Of a stretch of DNA of 64,000 bases, positions 1 to 9,901 are shown piece after piece. The position numbers and the translations under genes were made by a program. Source of the DNA: Tuctoria greenei (lineage: Eukaryota > Streptophyta > Magnoliopsida > Poales > Poaceae). Location of the stretch: positions 271,881,560 through 271,945,559 of the forward strand of contig JAYESD010000001.1 of NCBI GenBank assembly GCA_036927565.1. The letters are read 5' to 3'. Numbering within the stretch: position 1 is the first letter of the stretch; the number at the start of each line of letters is the position of its first letter. The notes under the pieces were generated by a model, which saw only the letters and a program-made list of their open reading frames with translations, searched no databases and was not told the DNA's origin.

Positions 1-592
1 CTTCACCGATTTGTTCCTTGATCTCCATCAAGTTCTCATCCTCATGTTGAGCCTTCTTGATTTGTTCGTCTAGAACTGGCTGAACACTAAGGTTGCAGTT
101 GTAGGAGTGAGGTACAACACTTAGGTTCAACTTATTCATTTCCTCACATAGCTGCGGTATTTGAGTCACCAAGTGATGACAATATGCTTTCCTACTAAGA
201 GCATCAGCTACCACATTTGCTTTACCTGGGTGGTAGTGAATTTCCAAGTCATAATCCTTTATTAGTTCCAACCATCTTCGCTGCCTTAAGTTGAGTTAGG
301 GCTGGGTAAAGATATACTTAAGGCTCTCATGGTCCGTGTAGATCTCACACTTGTTACCGATTAAGTAATGCCTCCAAATCTTAAGAGCATGAACTACTGC
401 AGCCAATTCCAAGTCATGGGTCAAGTAGTTCTGCTCGTGTGGCCTTAGCTGATGAGAGGCATATGACACCACTCGTCCTTCTTGCATTAGCACACATCCT
501 AGGCCATGTCTTGAAGCATCACAGTAAATGACAAAGATCTTACGAATATCTGGTAGGACTAAGACTGGAGCCGTGGTTAGTCTCTTCTTCAA
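1..592 (-). pseudogene. Tekay-like gypsy RNase H and connection region (left-edge element A)
   Basis: RNase H would degrade the RNA strand of the RNA/DNA hybrid during reverse transcription. The translation shows the gypsy signature YCDASRHGLG, then HEQNYLTHDLELAAVVHAL and IYTDHESLKYIFTQ, supplying the usual D, E and D catalytic positions. A TAA stop near 293-295 interrupts the frame just after FTQP. The same frame then stays open to the window edge through LNLRQRRW and YHPGKANVVADALSRK, the linker towards integrase, which lies outside the window. It is about 80% similar by eye to the Tekay copy at 52810-55236. It overlaps the RT piece by a few bases in another frame, so at least one frameshift and one nonsense mutation separate it from function. 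The family call is firm; the lineage (Tekay chromovirus) is inferred from similarity, since the chromodomain is not visible. Confidence 0.9.
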
Positions 593-1373
593 TTCACAAA
601 ACTGCGCTCACAGGCTTCAGTCCACACGAACTTCTTGTCCTTTCTGAGAAGCTCCGTCATCGGTTGGGTTAGCTTGGAAAATCCTACGATGAACCTCCAA
701 TAATAGCCGGCCAGACCTAGGAAACTACGAATCTCTGAGACCGATGTTGGTTGCTTCCATGATGATACTGCCTCAACCTTCTCCGGATCAACTGCAACTC
801 CTTTAGCTGTTAGAACATGTCCAAGAAAGCTGACTTTCTGCAACCAAAACTCACACTTGCTGAACTTGGCATATAGTTGGTGGCTCCTAAGTCGGTCCAA
901 AACAACACGCAAGTGTTGCGCGTGCTCTTCTTCACTTTGTGAATAGACTAGGATGTCATCGATGAAGACGACCACAAACTTATCCAACTCTTGCATGAAC
1001 ACTCGGTTCATCAGGTTCATGAAGTAAGCAGGGGCATTGGTTAATCCAAAAGACATCACTGTGAACTCAAACTGGCCATAATGAGTCACAAATGTTATCT
1101 TAGGTATGTCTTCAGGTTTGATCCACACTTGATGATACCCGATCTCAAGTCGATCTTTGAGAAGAACTTGGATCCCTTCAACTGATCAAACAGATCATCT
1201 ATCTGTGGTAGAGGGTATTTGTTCTTGATGGTCACATCATTGAGGGCTCGATAATATACACGTAGTCTCATGCTTCCATCCTTCTTCTTCACGAAGAGGA
1301 CTGGTGCGCCCCATGGGGATGCGCTAGGTCTGATGTAACCTTTCTGTTGTAACTCATCCAACTGCTTCTTCAA
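589..1373 (-). pseudogene. Tekay-like reverse transcriptase, frameshifted (element A)
   Basis: This is the reverse transcriptase domain of a gypsy polyprotein. From N to C terminus it shows the fingers motif LQQKGYIRPSASPWGAPV, then VKKKDGSMRLRV, NKYPLPQIDDLFDQL and FSKIDLRSG (first catalytic Asp). After a frame change near 1095-1128 come MSFGLTNAPAYF and the palm motif VVVFIDDILVYS with the Asp pair. GHVLTAKGVAVDPEKVEAV and RSFLGLAGYYWRF follow in the thumb and connection. Both active-site motifs survive, but the domain is in two frames and also overlaps the RNase H piece out of frame, so no continuous protein can be made. It lies between protease (right) and RNase H (left), the normal Ty3/gypsy order when read on the minus strand. 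Confidence 0.92.
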
Positions 1374-1971
1374 CTCTACTAGTTACGGGGCTTGCCATCC
1401 TATAAGGTCTCCTGGCGATGGGAGCAGTTCCCAGAACTAGATCAATGTAGAACTCCAATTCTCTTTCTGCTGGCATGCCGGGTAATTCCTCTGGGAACAC
1501 ATCAGCATACTCTCTGATTACAGGCACTTCTTGGGGTGTTTCTGCCTTTATGTGGTTCACCACTGACTCGGATAGGCTAGACTGAACATGGCATGTGACT
1601 GTCTTTCCTTCATGGTTTGTCACTATCATTGTCCTTTCTGCACATGCTATGCTCCCTTTGCACTTGGCTAACCAATCCATGCCAAGGATTACATCTATCC
1701 CGTGGGAGTCAAGCACCACCAGGTTAACCAATCATACTACCCCACTTAGGTTTAATGGGATGTTGTTAACTCCTAAGCGACAAGGTATATAACCTCTCAG
1801 TGATCGGGTTATTAATTGCCTCTTAAGAGCTGTTGTAGCTATATCATGTGCTTCCACGAAATGTGATGCACCAGAGTCAAATAGTACTGAAGCCAAGACT
1901 GACTGAACCAAGAACTCACCGAGTAGAACTCCTGGTGCTGCATCTGCTTCCTCAGCATAGACGTGGTTCAC
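1354..1971 (-). pseudogene. Retropepsin-like protease of element A
   Basis: This aspartic protease would cleave Gag-Pol. The motif VLFDSGASHF carries the catalytic Asp in the D-S-G-A form typical of gypsy elements. ILGMDWLAKCKGSIACAERTM follows, the flap and C-terminal region with the conserved GMDWL. The segment 1354-1731 then runs through a spacer ending in FPEELPGMPAERELEFYIDLVLGTAPIARRPYRM, which leads into reverse transcriptase. There is a frame break between 1731 and 1732, where the sequence passes into the DSGA piece. The upstream end joins gag near 1990. This is a decayed copy. Confidence 0.88.
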
Positions 1972-1989
1972 CGTAGCCTTTCCAAAGGA

Positions 1990-3198
1990 TTACTGGGTCC
2001 TTGCGGGTGCTCCACGGCGACCTCCAGTTGGCTGCCTTGGTCCATTAACAGAGTTGGAGACGACTGAGGGTGTTGGCTTGTTCTTGTAAGGACAGGTGAT
2101 AGAGATGTGACCAGGCTCACGACAAATGAAGCAAATCCTTGGGTCACTAGTGTGACTCACTCCAGACTGCTGGGGGCGGAAGGAGCCCTGTGGGTTAGCG
2201 GACTGCACTGGCTTCTTGAATGTCATGGTTGGTGCTCTGTAGGATACTCCACTTTGAGTCATCTGTCCCGAGTAAGCTGGCTGTTGGGCCCTTTGCACAG
2301 AGTAAGCTGGTTGTTGAGTCCTTTGTCCAAAATAGGCAGGCTGACTAATCTTCTGAAACTTTGCCTGCTGGAACATCCTCTTGTTCTCAAACTTCCTCTT
2401 CTTCTCTCGCTGCTCATCCTCCATGTTCTTCTCCGTGGTAATAGCCTAGTTGACCATAGTGCTGAAGTCAGGGTAGACAGCTGCACCAATCAAAGTCCTG
2501 ATCTCATGGTTAATACCACGAAGAAAAACTTCTTGTTTCTTCTCATTAGTATCCACAGAGTGAGGGTCATAGTGGGATAATCCTGTGAACTTGTGCAGGT
2601 ACTTTGTCATAGTGAGACCCTTGTGCTTGAGGTTCATGAATTCTTCCTTCTTCAGCTTCACAATGCTACTAGGGATGTGGTGCTCCCTGAACAGCTTCAC
2701 GAACTCATCCCTATCAAGGTCTTGGCATCTGCATGCATCTCCCTGTAGCTTTGCCACCATGCTAAAGAAGGTCCCCTCAGTTGCTGAACAGCAAGTAGAA
2801 CCTTATCCTGCTCATTAGCATGGACAACCTCGAGCTTCATCTCAAACTCCCTCAACCAATCATCTGCCTCAATGGGGTCCTCAGATCCAGCAAACTTGGG
2901 CGGGTTCATCCGGTTGAAGTCTGCAATCTGGTGATTGTTCTGAGGTGCTGCCTGACGGTTGTTGATACCATTGTTGCCCTGAGCAGCAAAAGAGTTCACC
3001 AGTATCAGGAGTCTGACGGTCTAGGATGGCAGTCAGGTCAATGGCAGGTGCTTGGGGAGGCGGTCGTGGGATGACGAGGTTACTTTGCGCCGTGTCATGC
3101 TCGTCATGCTCGCTCAGTACAGGGGGGATCTCCTGGAGTCCTTGTTCCACCTCCCGTCCATTTCTGGCTCGGCTCAAGCGATGAGACATCTGTGGCAA
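1990..3198 (-). pseudogene. Tekay-like gag with zinc knuckle, several frameshifts (element A)
   Basis: Gag is the capsid/nucleocapsid protein that packages element RNA. The likely start is the Met at about 3189 (MSHRLSRARNGREVEQ), directly after a CAG that looks like a 3' splice site. The capsid core appears as NPPKFAGSEDPIEADDWLRE and WWQSYREMHADA, then in other frames as FREHHIPSSIVKLKKEEFMNL, TMTKYLHKFTGLSHYDP and VFLRGINHEIRTLIG. A glutamine-rich linker with repeated QPAYS units leads to a CCHC knuckle, CFICREPGHISITCP, at about 2095-2140. The domains lie in at least four reading frames (boundaries near 2424-2446, 2697-2760 and 2881-2999), so the copy is dead. Similarity to the cleaner gag at 46590 supports the Tekay call. 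Confidence 0.9.
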
Positions 3199-3441
3199 GG
3201 CAAGAGTGCAATTTAGATTTTATTATTATAATGTATTATTAGGGTGTATTAATATGTGTCTTTGTTTCTATTTTGTTATTATTACTACTGTTATTATTTA
3301 TGTGTATGTATATATATACACAAATTATATATATAAATATTATTATTTTATGTCACACGAGGCAAACAAACATAAAACATTGCAAGCAATACAACATACA
3401 TTCATTCATTCAAGCAAATTGGTACAAGATACATTGGGCAT
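3199..3441 (-). other. AT-rich intron-like leader upstream of element A gag
   Basis: Read on the minus strand, this AT-rich stretch, with an imperfect TA/TG-rich patch near 3301-3345, ends in a pyrimidine-containing TTGCCTTGCCACAG immediately before the gag ATG. That resembles a plant intron 3' end. The Tekay gag at 46590 is likewise preceded by TTTTCTTCAG. A spliced leader is an inference; no donor site was pinned down. Confidence 0.4.
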
Positions 3442-3462
3442 GTGGTCCCTAGGTCCGTTGCT

Positions 3463-3858
3463 TTAAGGGTCAGTCGGGACCTCCGCCTGACTAATGGGTC
3501 CTACATCCAGGTCTTCAGGGTCTTCGTGCAAGGCTTCGCGGGGCGAAGTTGGAGGAGTGGGTGGTACAGGCTCACAAATCCTCCTACGGGGGTTGGACAG
3601 ATGGTACACTGGAGTCCCTTCGAGAGTGAGCGGTTCGGCCGTTGCACAAGCTTGACGGTCTTTCTGCTTGGCTCGGTCTACGAGGTAGACACCCCTATGG
3701 AGCTGACTATGACGGTCGGCCTGCTCCCTAAGGTTCTCCTCGGCCAAGGCAACACGGCTTTTGGTGTTGGCAACACGGGCCTCAGCCTGTGGTAGTGCTA
3801 GCTTAGCCTTTCGCCAATGGGTCTCCAATGCCTCAGCGCGCTTGACGAGGGTATTCAC
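3463..3858 (-). pseudogene. Unrecognised coiled-coil leader ORF of element A
   Basis: This is a 131-residue open frame. The first 60 or so residues are strongly helical and charged (VKRAEALETHWRKAKLALPQ, then alternating Ala/Glu/Arg), which suggests a coiled coil. The rest is rich in Pro and acidic residues (PVPPTPPTSPREALHEDPED). I do not recognise a family. The frame remains open a little upstream of the Met (NQRVNTLV) and meets a Tat-like gag start that is in a different frame. It may be a 5' exon or leader ORF of the Tekay-like element, or the remnant of a recombination junction between a Tat leader and a Tekay body. Confidence 0.45.
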
Positions 3859-3980
3859 ACGCTGGTTGCCGTGCCTGCCGGAGCATTAGCACCTGCTGGT
3901 TGCTGAACATTGGAGGGGTTGCCTCCAACAGGTTGTTCAACATGATTGCCATTGGATGATCCAGCAGCTGAATTCACCAT
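3859..3980 (-). pseudogene. Tat-type gag N-terminal fragment
   Basis: On the minus strand an ATG at 3980 begins MVNSAAGSSNGNHVEQPVGG and continues for about 41 codons to a TGA. The same start (MVNS, then a GSSN-like stretch) opens the gag of Tat#1 near 22746, and MVNSADGSS opens that of Tat#2 at 25087, each just downstream of a Tat primer-binding site. The similarity to Tat gag stops here and the unrelated coiled-coil ORF begins in another frame. This therefore marks a junction between Tat and non-Tat sequence. Confidence 0.7.
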
Positions 3981-4008
3981 CTTGTGATCTTGAAACAAAT
4001 GTTACCCC

Positions 4009-4027
4009 CCCTTCCTGGCGCGCCAAA
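4009..4027 (-). other. Tat-type primer-binding site
   Basis: On the minus strand the LTR end (TTCGACA) is followed by TTTGGCGCGCCAGGAAGG. Equivalent TGGCGCGCC-like sequences abut the LTRs near 22770, 25051 and 62504. I cannot name the priming tRNA with confidence. Confidence 0.65.
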
Positions 4028-6131
4028 TGTCGAAGTGCTGGATACGACACTTTCCCCTAACCCGCTGAGAAGCAGCCCGCAGAGGTTCTTTTGTGGTTGA
4101 GGGACACAAGATCAATATCAAGATGGTGACCTCAGAGATTTACGTGGTTCAGGCCGCCTGAGCGTATGAAGCATCCCGACCAATAAGATAGGAACTAAAC
4201 ATGTAATATTATTACCAAATACAAGGTTCGGTACATAATATTACAAAACAAGTGGAACCATAACCATACAAAGCTTTATTTCAATGGCATAACCTTATGG
4301 ATAAAAACTACAACTAGTGACAAGGCAAATATGATGAATATCAACACATAAACTAGTAGCTCGTCGTTGCCCATGGTTCCACTACACACAACTTGGGTGC
4401 GGACGCGACCCTACTCAAAGTCCTCCGGCACGAAGTCAGGATCCTTTGAAAAACAATAAATCAACAACATTTGAGTACGAAAGTACTCATCAAGCTCCAC
4501 CTCGCCCTTCGGGAGGGGAATAAATAGATGTAAATGCAATGCACAAAATAAATAACAGTGTAATCTAATGCAGCTAATGCAAGTGAATATGTCCCACAAA
4601 CATATTACTCATCACAGTCTCACCATACGTGGTTTTCTAGTTGTTAGGACCACACCGTAACCCATCCTATACAGAGGACATGACCATTTGAATGGATTTT
4701 ACACACTGCAGAGGTTGTACGCTGTACCCACATGCACGGACCATCAAAGACGGCCCGACATAACCGACACCCAGTCGAAACATCAGCCAAACCAGTTGCC
4801 CCAAACCCAATATCATCATCATCAGTGAGCTCAATAATATCTCAACATAACCCTCTCTCCACCGTGGATGACTGTCGGGCTAGCCACCTGGATTAGGCTA
4901 GGCCCCGCCCATAAAGGGACATGTGGTCGTACTGAAAGGAAGTTAGGTGATATGTCAAAACAACTCGGTCCTTAAGGCTCATCAGGGAAGCCTCCATACA
5001 CACATCACGAGCCTATCCTCATGATAGAACTCACCGTAAGTCTACCACCACAGTATCACATACACCAAATCTAACCCCTCTGGCCTGGTCACAACTCATG
5101 CATGCTCTCACCAACCAAGAGGCAACATCATCATGTATAATCTCATCATTCCAATATGCCACAAGTGGAACTAGCATGGCTCTACTCTATCACTCAACGC
5201 TCAACAAATGCAATAATCTAATCTACTGGCCACAATGGATAAATCTCACATAGGTGCGATATGATCAAAACAGGATAGATGGAACTTGCTTTCGCTAACG
5301 TTTGCGGCGTCGTATTCCTGCTTAGCTGGATCCTCCGAGTTCTCCTCCGGCACTGGATCTGTTCCGTAGCGCCCGCACAAACAAACATACAAGCGAAGCA
5401 AGCATATGTTAACACATCATACAAATTTGGTTGTATTAATTAGGATATGAGTTTATATGATTTTTAGAGGGAGAATTGGGTTAATCGGAGTTCGGACAAA
5501 GGAGATACGAATTTTAAAAAGTGAGGGCTGGATTAATTCCAAAATGATTATTTAATACTGCTTGTGGATTTGGGTCTGGTCTAAGGTCGATCAGGTTGTC
5601 GGTTTGGGTTTGTGCTCACCTATGTGGGTCTATGGCTCCTTAAGTTAAATGATTATCTAATAAAAGGATTAACTTATGTGCTTGTGTCTGTTGAGTACAA
5701 CTGCCTGCAAGCGCTCGGGCTTTGAACTTGGGCCACACGGGTTACTGACTTAATTAACTATGACTCTTAGGTACATTCTTTGGGCCCACAGGCTTAGTGC
5801 CTTAAGTGCTGGCCCAGCAGATCCGCGCGAGTTCAACCGGGAGAGGCAAGTGCTTTGTCTACCTTCCGACGCTCAGTCAGGACCGGCTCCGGAAGTTTCG
5901 GCCAGAGAGGAGAAAGGGGGAGAGGGCGATTTAAGGTGGGGAATCGAAAGTTTGGACCACGGCGAACTCGATTTAGGCATCAATTTGGACAGAGACTATG
6001 AGGTATAGGGCCGATTTGGAGGTGGGCGGCCATGGAAAAAGGGGGAGCTCGATGCTAGCACGGGAGAGGGAAGAAGGAGCTCACCTGTTGGTTGCTCGAC
6101 GGTCGGCGTGAGACGCAGGTCGCGTGGACGG

Positions 6132-6139
6132 CTTTATAG
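6132..6139 (-). promoter_or_regulatory. TATA box candidate in the solo LTR
   Basis: The minus strand reads CTATAAAG in a G+C-rich setting about 760 bp from the LTR start, followed by a Cys/Pro-rich non-gene stretch. It is a plausible Pol II promoter of the element. Confidence 0.4.
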
Positions 6140-6784
6140 GCGGGGGGGGGGGGGGGAGCGGTGGTAGGCGATCGGTTTATGAACAACGGAGTAATTTTTG
6201 TTGTACCTTCGATGTGCGCACGGGAGCTCGACCGACCGTCGACTAGCGCTGCACGACACATCGCGTCATCTGTCCGCAGTCATCGGCTAGCGGCTGTGAC
6301 AGCGCGGCCACCGAGGCAGACGTCCTCACCGGCGTGGTGCAAGTAATAGGAGGCAGGTTACGGTCACTTCCTCTGTACAGTGGTAAATGAGATAAATGCA
6401 CCGTACGCCTTCGGGAGCCTTCTAGCCCAGTGGAGAAGGAGAGGAGGAGAGGGAGAGAGGAGGGATGACGAGTTTTGTTTCTGCCATGGATGGATGGCGT
6501 GCTCACTGGGTTGGAAACGTGCTTTGCTGCTCTGCAAGTTGCTGCTACAAAGAAGAAGAAGGGATGTTTTGCAAATATGTAAAATTGGTGATTGAAAAAT
6601 GCTCTAAGCTTCCTGTGAGGGTAGCGTGAGCCTTGCTGGGACATTGGCAACGTGAGCACCTTTTATTTTTATTACTTTTCCTTTGCTCTCATTTTATTAT
6701 CATGGTGTATCCCCTGCTCTTTTATTTTTTTTGTATGTAATGATCAGTGAATATTTTATTTTGTTATTTTTACTTTCACTTTCT

Positions 6785-6785
6785 G

Positions 6786-6824
<39 letters not shown>

Positions 6825-6835
6825 GGGGGGGGGGG
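6785..6835. repeat. Compound microsatellite (TA)n(TG)n(G)n
   Basis: About 12 TA units, then 7-8 TG units, then a run of about 12 G. It lies in the U3 end of the solo LTR. Length is likely variable and sequencing-error prone. Confidence 0.95.
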
Positions 6836-7619
6836 ATAAGTGATTATTTGATTTTATTTTTATAAAATCCGATTTATTTGGAAATTAGGATGTTACAATG
6901 TAACACCCTACTCCACGGGATTTTTGTGTGATGTATTGAGCGAGTATCTTCTCTAAGGTCAGGTCACGATAGCCTGGATCAGAATGAGTCTCCCCTCGTG
7001 TAGTGCAACTCTTTTATAGTTCTAAGGACTGATCGTTACAAAGCTGGCATGGCCCGACATGTGGCCCTGGCGTGCTTAATGACCTAACACACTGTCTAAA
7101 GAGTATTAAGTATAGTTAATAGTGTGGTAATGTGCCTTCATGGCAGCATTATCACTATTAACAGTACACTGATCATGTGTCATTAATATGACATTAATGA
7201 CACATTATGAGACCTTGTAACTATCGCCTTAACCATCCTTGAATGTCTATAATGGTCATGATTGGCTTGTATTTCCGTTGGTGACGAAGGTCCGGAGGCT
7301 CCACACGTGGCAGATCCGGAGCTTTCCCTTGCGGGAGAGTAGGTCCGGGGTTGCCGTACACGTGTCGGTACTGGAGCTCCTCTCTGACAGGGGCTAGGTT
7401 CGGGGCTGTTGTACACGTGTAGTCGCCGGAGCTTCCCTTGGTTGGGAGTTTTGTTCCGGGCTTATTTTACACGTGTTAACCCGGGAGCCAGCCATGTGAG
7501 GGGAGCAGGTCCGGTGCGATGTGACATGTGGGACCAGCAAGGGCCTTCGACTCTGACAGGCGGAACTTTCTTACACTTTTTGCGGTATCGTAGGGTACCC
7601 GGTACATGGGGTACCGACA

Positions 7620-8368
7620 CTGACAATTCCGTCAGTGGAAGCACCATCTTCAGGAAGGATGTTGTCTTTCAAGTAGCCCTGGATCTCCGAGATCCGTGCA
7701 TCAGATCTAACTTGAGCCTCCAGATCTTGCGTGTTGGGTTGCTCGGAGCTTCCTGCAGTGCCTACGATCCTTGGTGGATGCCATGGTAACAGTACCACCG
7801 GGACCGCCAGCTTCTGGGTGCTGGTCTCGCCCCCTTCACTCAGTTCGGTAGGCTGAGTGGTGGGTCTTGACAATCTTCTTACAAAAACTCCGTCGGGAGC
7901 TTGAGCTCCGGTTGAAGCTTTTGTTTAGAGTTCATATGCTTTAGCGTTGTTGAGATGCTGGACATGGCAGAGGTCTAGGACATCAAAATCCTTCTGCAGC
8001 TTCTGGACTTCAAGGAGATAGGCAGCGAGTTGAGGGTTGTTGCAGCTGCATTCACCTTTGACTTATTTGATTATGAGTTGTGAGTCACCCTTCACCATCA
8101 AATGCTTGACACCATATGATAGAACCACCTTGAGCCCATAGATGAGAGATTCATACTCCGCCATGTTGTTGGTTGCCTTGAAGCCAAGATGTAACATGTA
8201 GTTGACCTTCTCCCCAGTCAGAGCGAGGAGAACGATTCCAGCTTCGACCCTCTCCTTCTGCATAGAGCCATCGAAGTAGAGAGTCCATTGAGGCTTGGTG
8301 AAGACCGGGACCTTGGGTTCTGGCTTATGCTCAATGGAGCCCCCTGGATTTGATGAAGAAGGGTCCAC
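7620..8368 (-). pseudogene. Tat#1 second (archaeal-type) RNase H and linker, joined to the LTR
   Basis: Tat elements carry an extra RNase H after the standard one. Here it reads WTLYFDGSMQKE, KATNNMAEYESLIYGLKV and VKGDSQLIIK, giving the Asp, Glu and Asp of the active site. The frame then changes into a linker (GYLKDNILPEDGAS), which in Tat#5 leads on to integrase. Here the protein similarity ends after DGIV, and the DNA passes at 7619/7620 straight into the LTR terminus TGTCGGTACC. Integrase, any antisense ORF and the PPT are all missing, so a large internal deletion fused pol to the 3' LTR. Confidence 0.85.
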
Positions 8369-9606
8369 TCTGCCACGAAGTCAGCCAATGGATGACTCTT
8401 GATAGCATCTCAAGGCAGGAATTAGAGATCGAATTCTACCAGCTCCGTTGCCCACTTTGCAATATTTCCCGTAGAGTTAGGGTTATACAATATAGCACAT
8501 AGTGGGTAAGAGGTTACCACTGATATTTTCTGGGCTTGGAAGTAGTGACGAAGCTTCCTTTAGGAATTAAGAACTGCATAGAGCAGTTTATGCATCTCAT
8601 GGTACCGAGTCTTGTCATCATGCAATACTTCACTGATGAAGTACACTGGCCGCTGGACTGTTCAGACCTTCCCGGAAGGGCCCTAAGCTTCTTCTTCATC
8701 AACCCAGACCCTCCCGGAGGGGTCCGGAACTTCTTATTCAGTCGTAATAATTCCCTCAGATGAGATAGGTTGATCCTCGGGCAGCTTGCCTTTAGGATCC
8801 GCGCTTGGAGGTTGGGACCCAGACTCGCCTTCAGATAGCTCTGAACCCTCCCAAAGGGGTCTGGACTCTTGAATTGAAGATGGCTCTGGTCTCTCCGCGA
8901 CCAGGACCATGCTGACAACCTCTGTAGTTGCCGAAATGTAAAACAAAATATGCTCACCGGGCTCTGAAGCTACCAAGATTGGTAGTGCGGTGAGGAGCTG
9001 CTTGAGCTCTTGGAATGCTTTTCTTGCTTCTCCAGACCAATGGAATGGCCCGAACTTCCTCAATAACTTGAAGAAGGGTAACGCCTGCTCTTCCAGTCTT
9101 GAGATGAACCGGCTGAGCGCAGCTAGACATCTAGTTAGCTTCTGTACATCCTTGACGCGGGTTGAGGGCCGCATCTCTTCAATAGCCTTGATCTTCACCA
9201 GATTTGCCTCGATTCCTCGGTGAGTAACCAAGAATCCAAGGAGCTTCTTGGAGCTAACCCCAAAGACGCATTTACCCGGGTTTAGCTTGGTGCGCATCAC
9301 GCGTAGCTTGTCGAAGACGGCTCGCAGGTTGTCAAGGAGTGATTCCTTGTTCTTCGCTTTCACGACGATGTCATTGACGTAGACCTCCACCAAGTGCCTA
9401 ATGAGCTCTCCAAATGTTTCCTGCATGGCTCGCACAAAAGTTGAAACAACATTTTTGAGACCGAATGACATAGCAGTATAACAATACAACTCATCTACTG
9501 TTATGAAGGCAATATGCTCTTCATCTTCCCTAGACATTTGGATCTGATGATATCCAGAATATGCATCTAGGAACACACAATAGCTCACACCCGGAGGTGG
9601 AATCAA
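8369..9606 (-). pseudogene. Tat#1 reverse transcriptase (palm to thumb) and first RNase H
   Basis: The open segment 8734-9606 has the palm motif CVFLDAYSGYHQIQM (first catalytic Asp, residue 14), MSFGLKNVVSTFVRAMQ, and EVYVNDIVVKAK. The second motif should read V-D-D; the first of the Asp pair is Asn (residue 78, codon 9373-9375, AAT for GAT), which should abolish polymerisation. The change fits CpG deamination. Thumb sequence (GKCVFGVSSKKLLGFLVTHRGI) and the RNase H start follow. From 8733 down to 8369 the RNase H/connection continues with several stops (VYFISEVLHDDKTRYHEMHK, then NIAKWATELVEFDL). A highly charged Pro/Ser/Glu-rich insert precedes this part. The domain is dead. Confidence 0.9.
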
Positions 9607-9901
9607 CTATCTGGTCTATTCTAGGGAGTGAAAATGAGTCTTTTGGACATGCCTTATTCAACGTGCTGTAGTCGATGCACATCTGAAGCTTCCCGCCAGC
9701 CTTGGGTACAACGACTGGGTTTGCCAGCCATCGTGTATGATGAACCTCCCGGATGAAACCAGGTTCGAGCAGCTTCTTGATTTCTTGTCTAATGAAGTTC
9801 TGCCGCTCGATTGATTGCTTCCGCGACTTCTGATGTATTGATTGTGCGTCGGTATATATCTTTAGGTTGTGCTCAATCACCTCCCTAGGGATCTCAGGCA
9901 T
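9530..9901 (-). pseudogene. Tat#1 reverse transcriptase fingers
   Basis: The N-terminal part of the Tat reverse transcriptase: MPEIPREVIEHNLKIYTDAQ, KSRKQSIERQNFIRQEIKKL, GFIREVHHTRWLANPVVVPK, GGKLQMCIDYSTLNKACPKD and SFSLPRIDQIVDSTSGCELL. These are the expected motifs just upstream of the palm. It ends out of frame with the following palm segment (9606 downwards), so one frameshift lies near 9600. Confidence 0.9.

Larger units (their letters stand above)
4167..6897 (-). repeat. Solo LTR, Tekay/chromovirus-like, nested in the Tat LTR
   Basis: The 2731-bp block has TG...CA ends (minus-strand start TGTAACATCC, end GGATGCTTCA). It sits precisely inside the Tat LTR motif GAGCGTA|ACACCCTAC. The flanks GCGTA (4162-4166) and ATGTA (6898-6902) fit a 5-bp target duplication in which two bases decayed by transition. 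No PBS, PPT or coding sequence adjoins it, so it is a solo LTR from LTR-LTR recombination. The TGTAACA start and long length resemble the Tekay LTRs further right, but the body is not closely similar to them. Small open frames inside (for example near 4411-4599 and 6055-6659) are not credible genes. Confidence 0.75.
4028..7619 (-). repeat. Tat LTR (3' LTR of Tat#1), split by a solo LTR
   Basis: Two blocks, 4028-4166 and 6903-7619 (856 bp together), are colinear with the Tat LTR at 22783-23617 (835 bp). Shared landmarks are the TGTCGAAGTG terminus, ACGTGGTTCAGGCCGCCTGA, CCCTACTCCACGGG, the TATA region near 7010-7018, CATTAATATGACATTAATG-like sequence, and repeated CACGTG units followed by CCGGAGCTTCCC. 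The far end is GGGTACCGACA. The interruption at 4167-6897 is a Tekay-like solo LTR. The LTR has a PBS and gag start on its left and Tat#1 pol on its right, so it is shared by two internal regions. That pattern is expected from unequal recombination between tandem copies. Confidence 0.85.

Noticed and set aside
6055..6659. Overlapping ORFs on both strands in the solo LTR as host gene exons
   Set aside because: Low-complexity, GC-rich translation without domains, inside an element with defined TG...CA ends.
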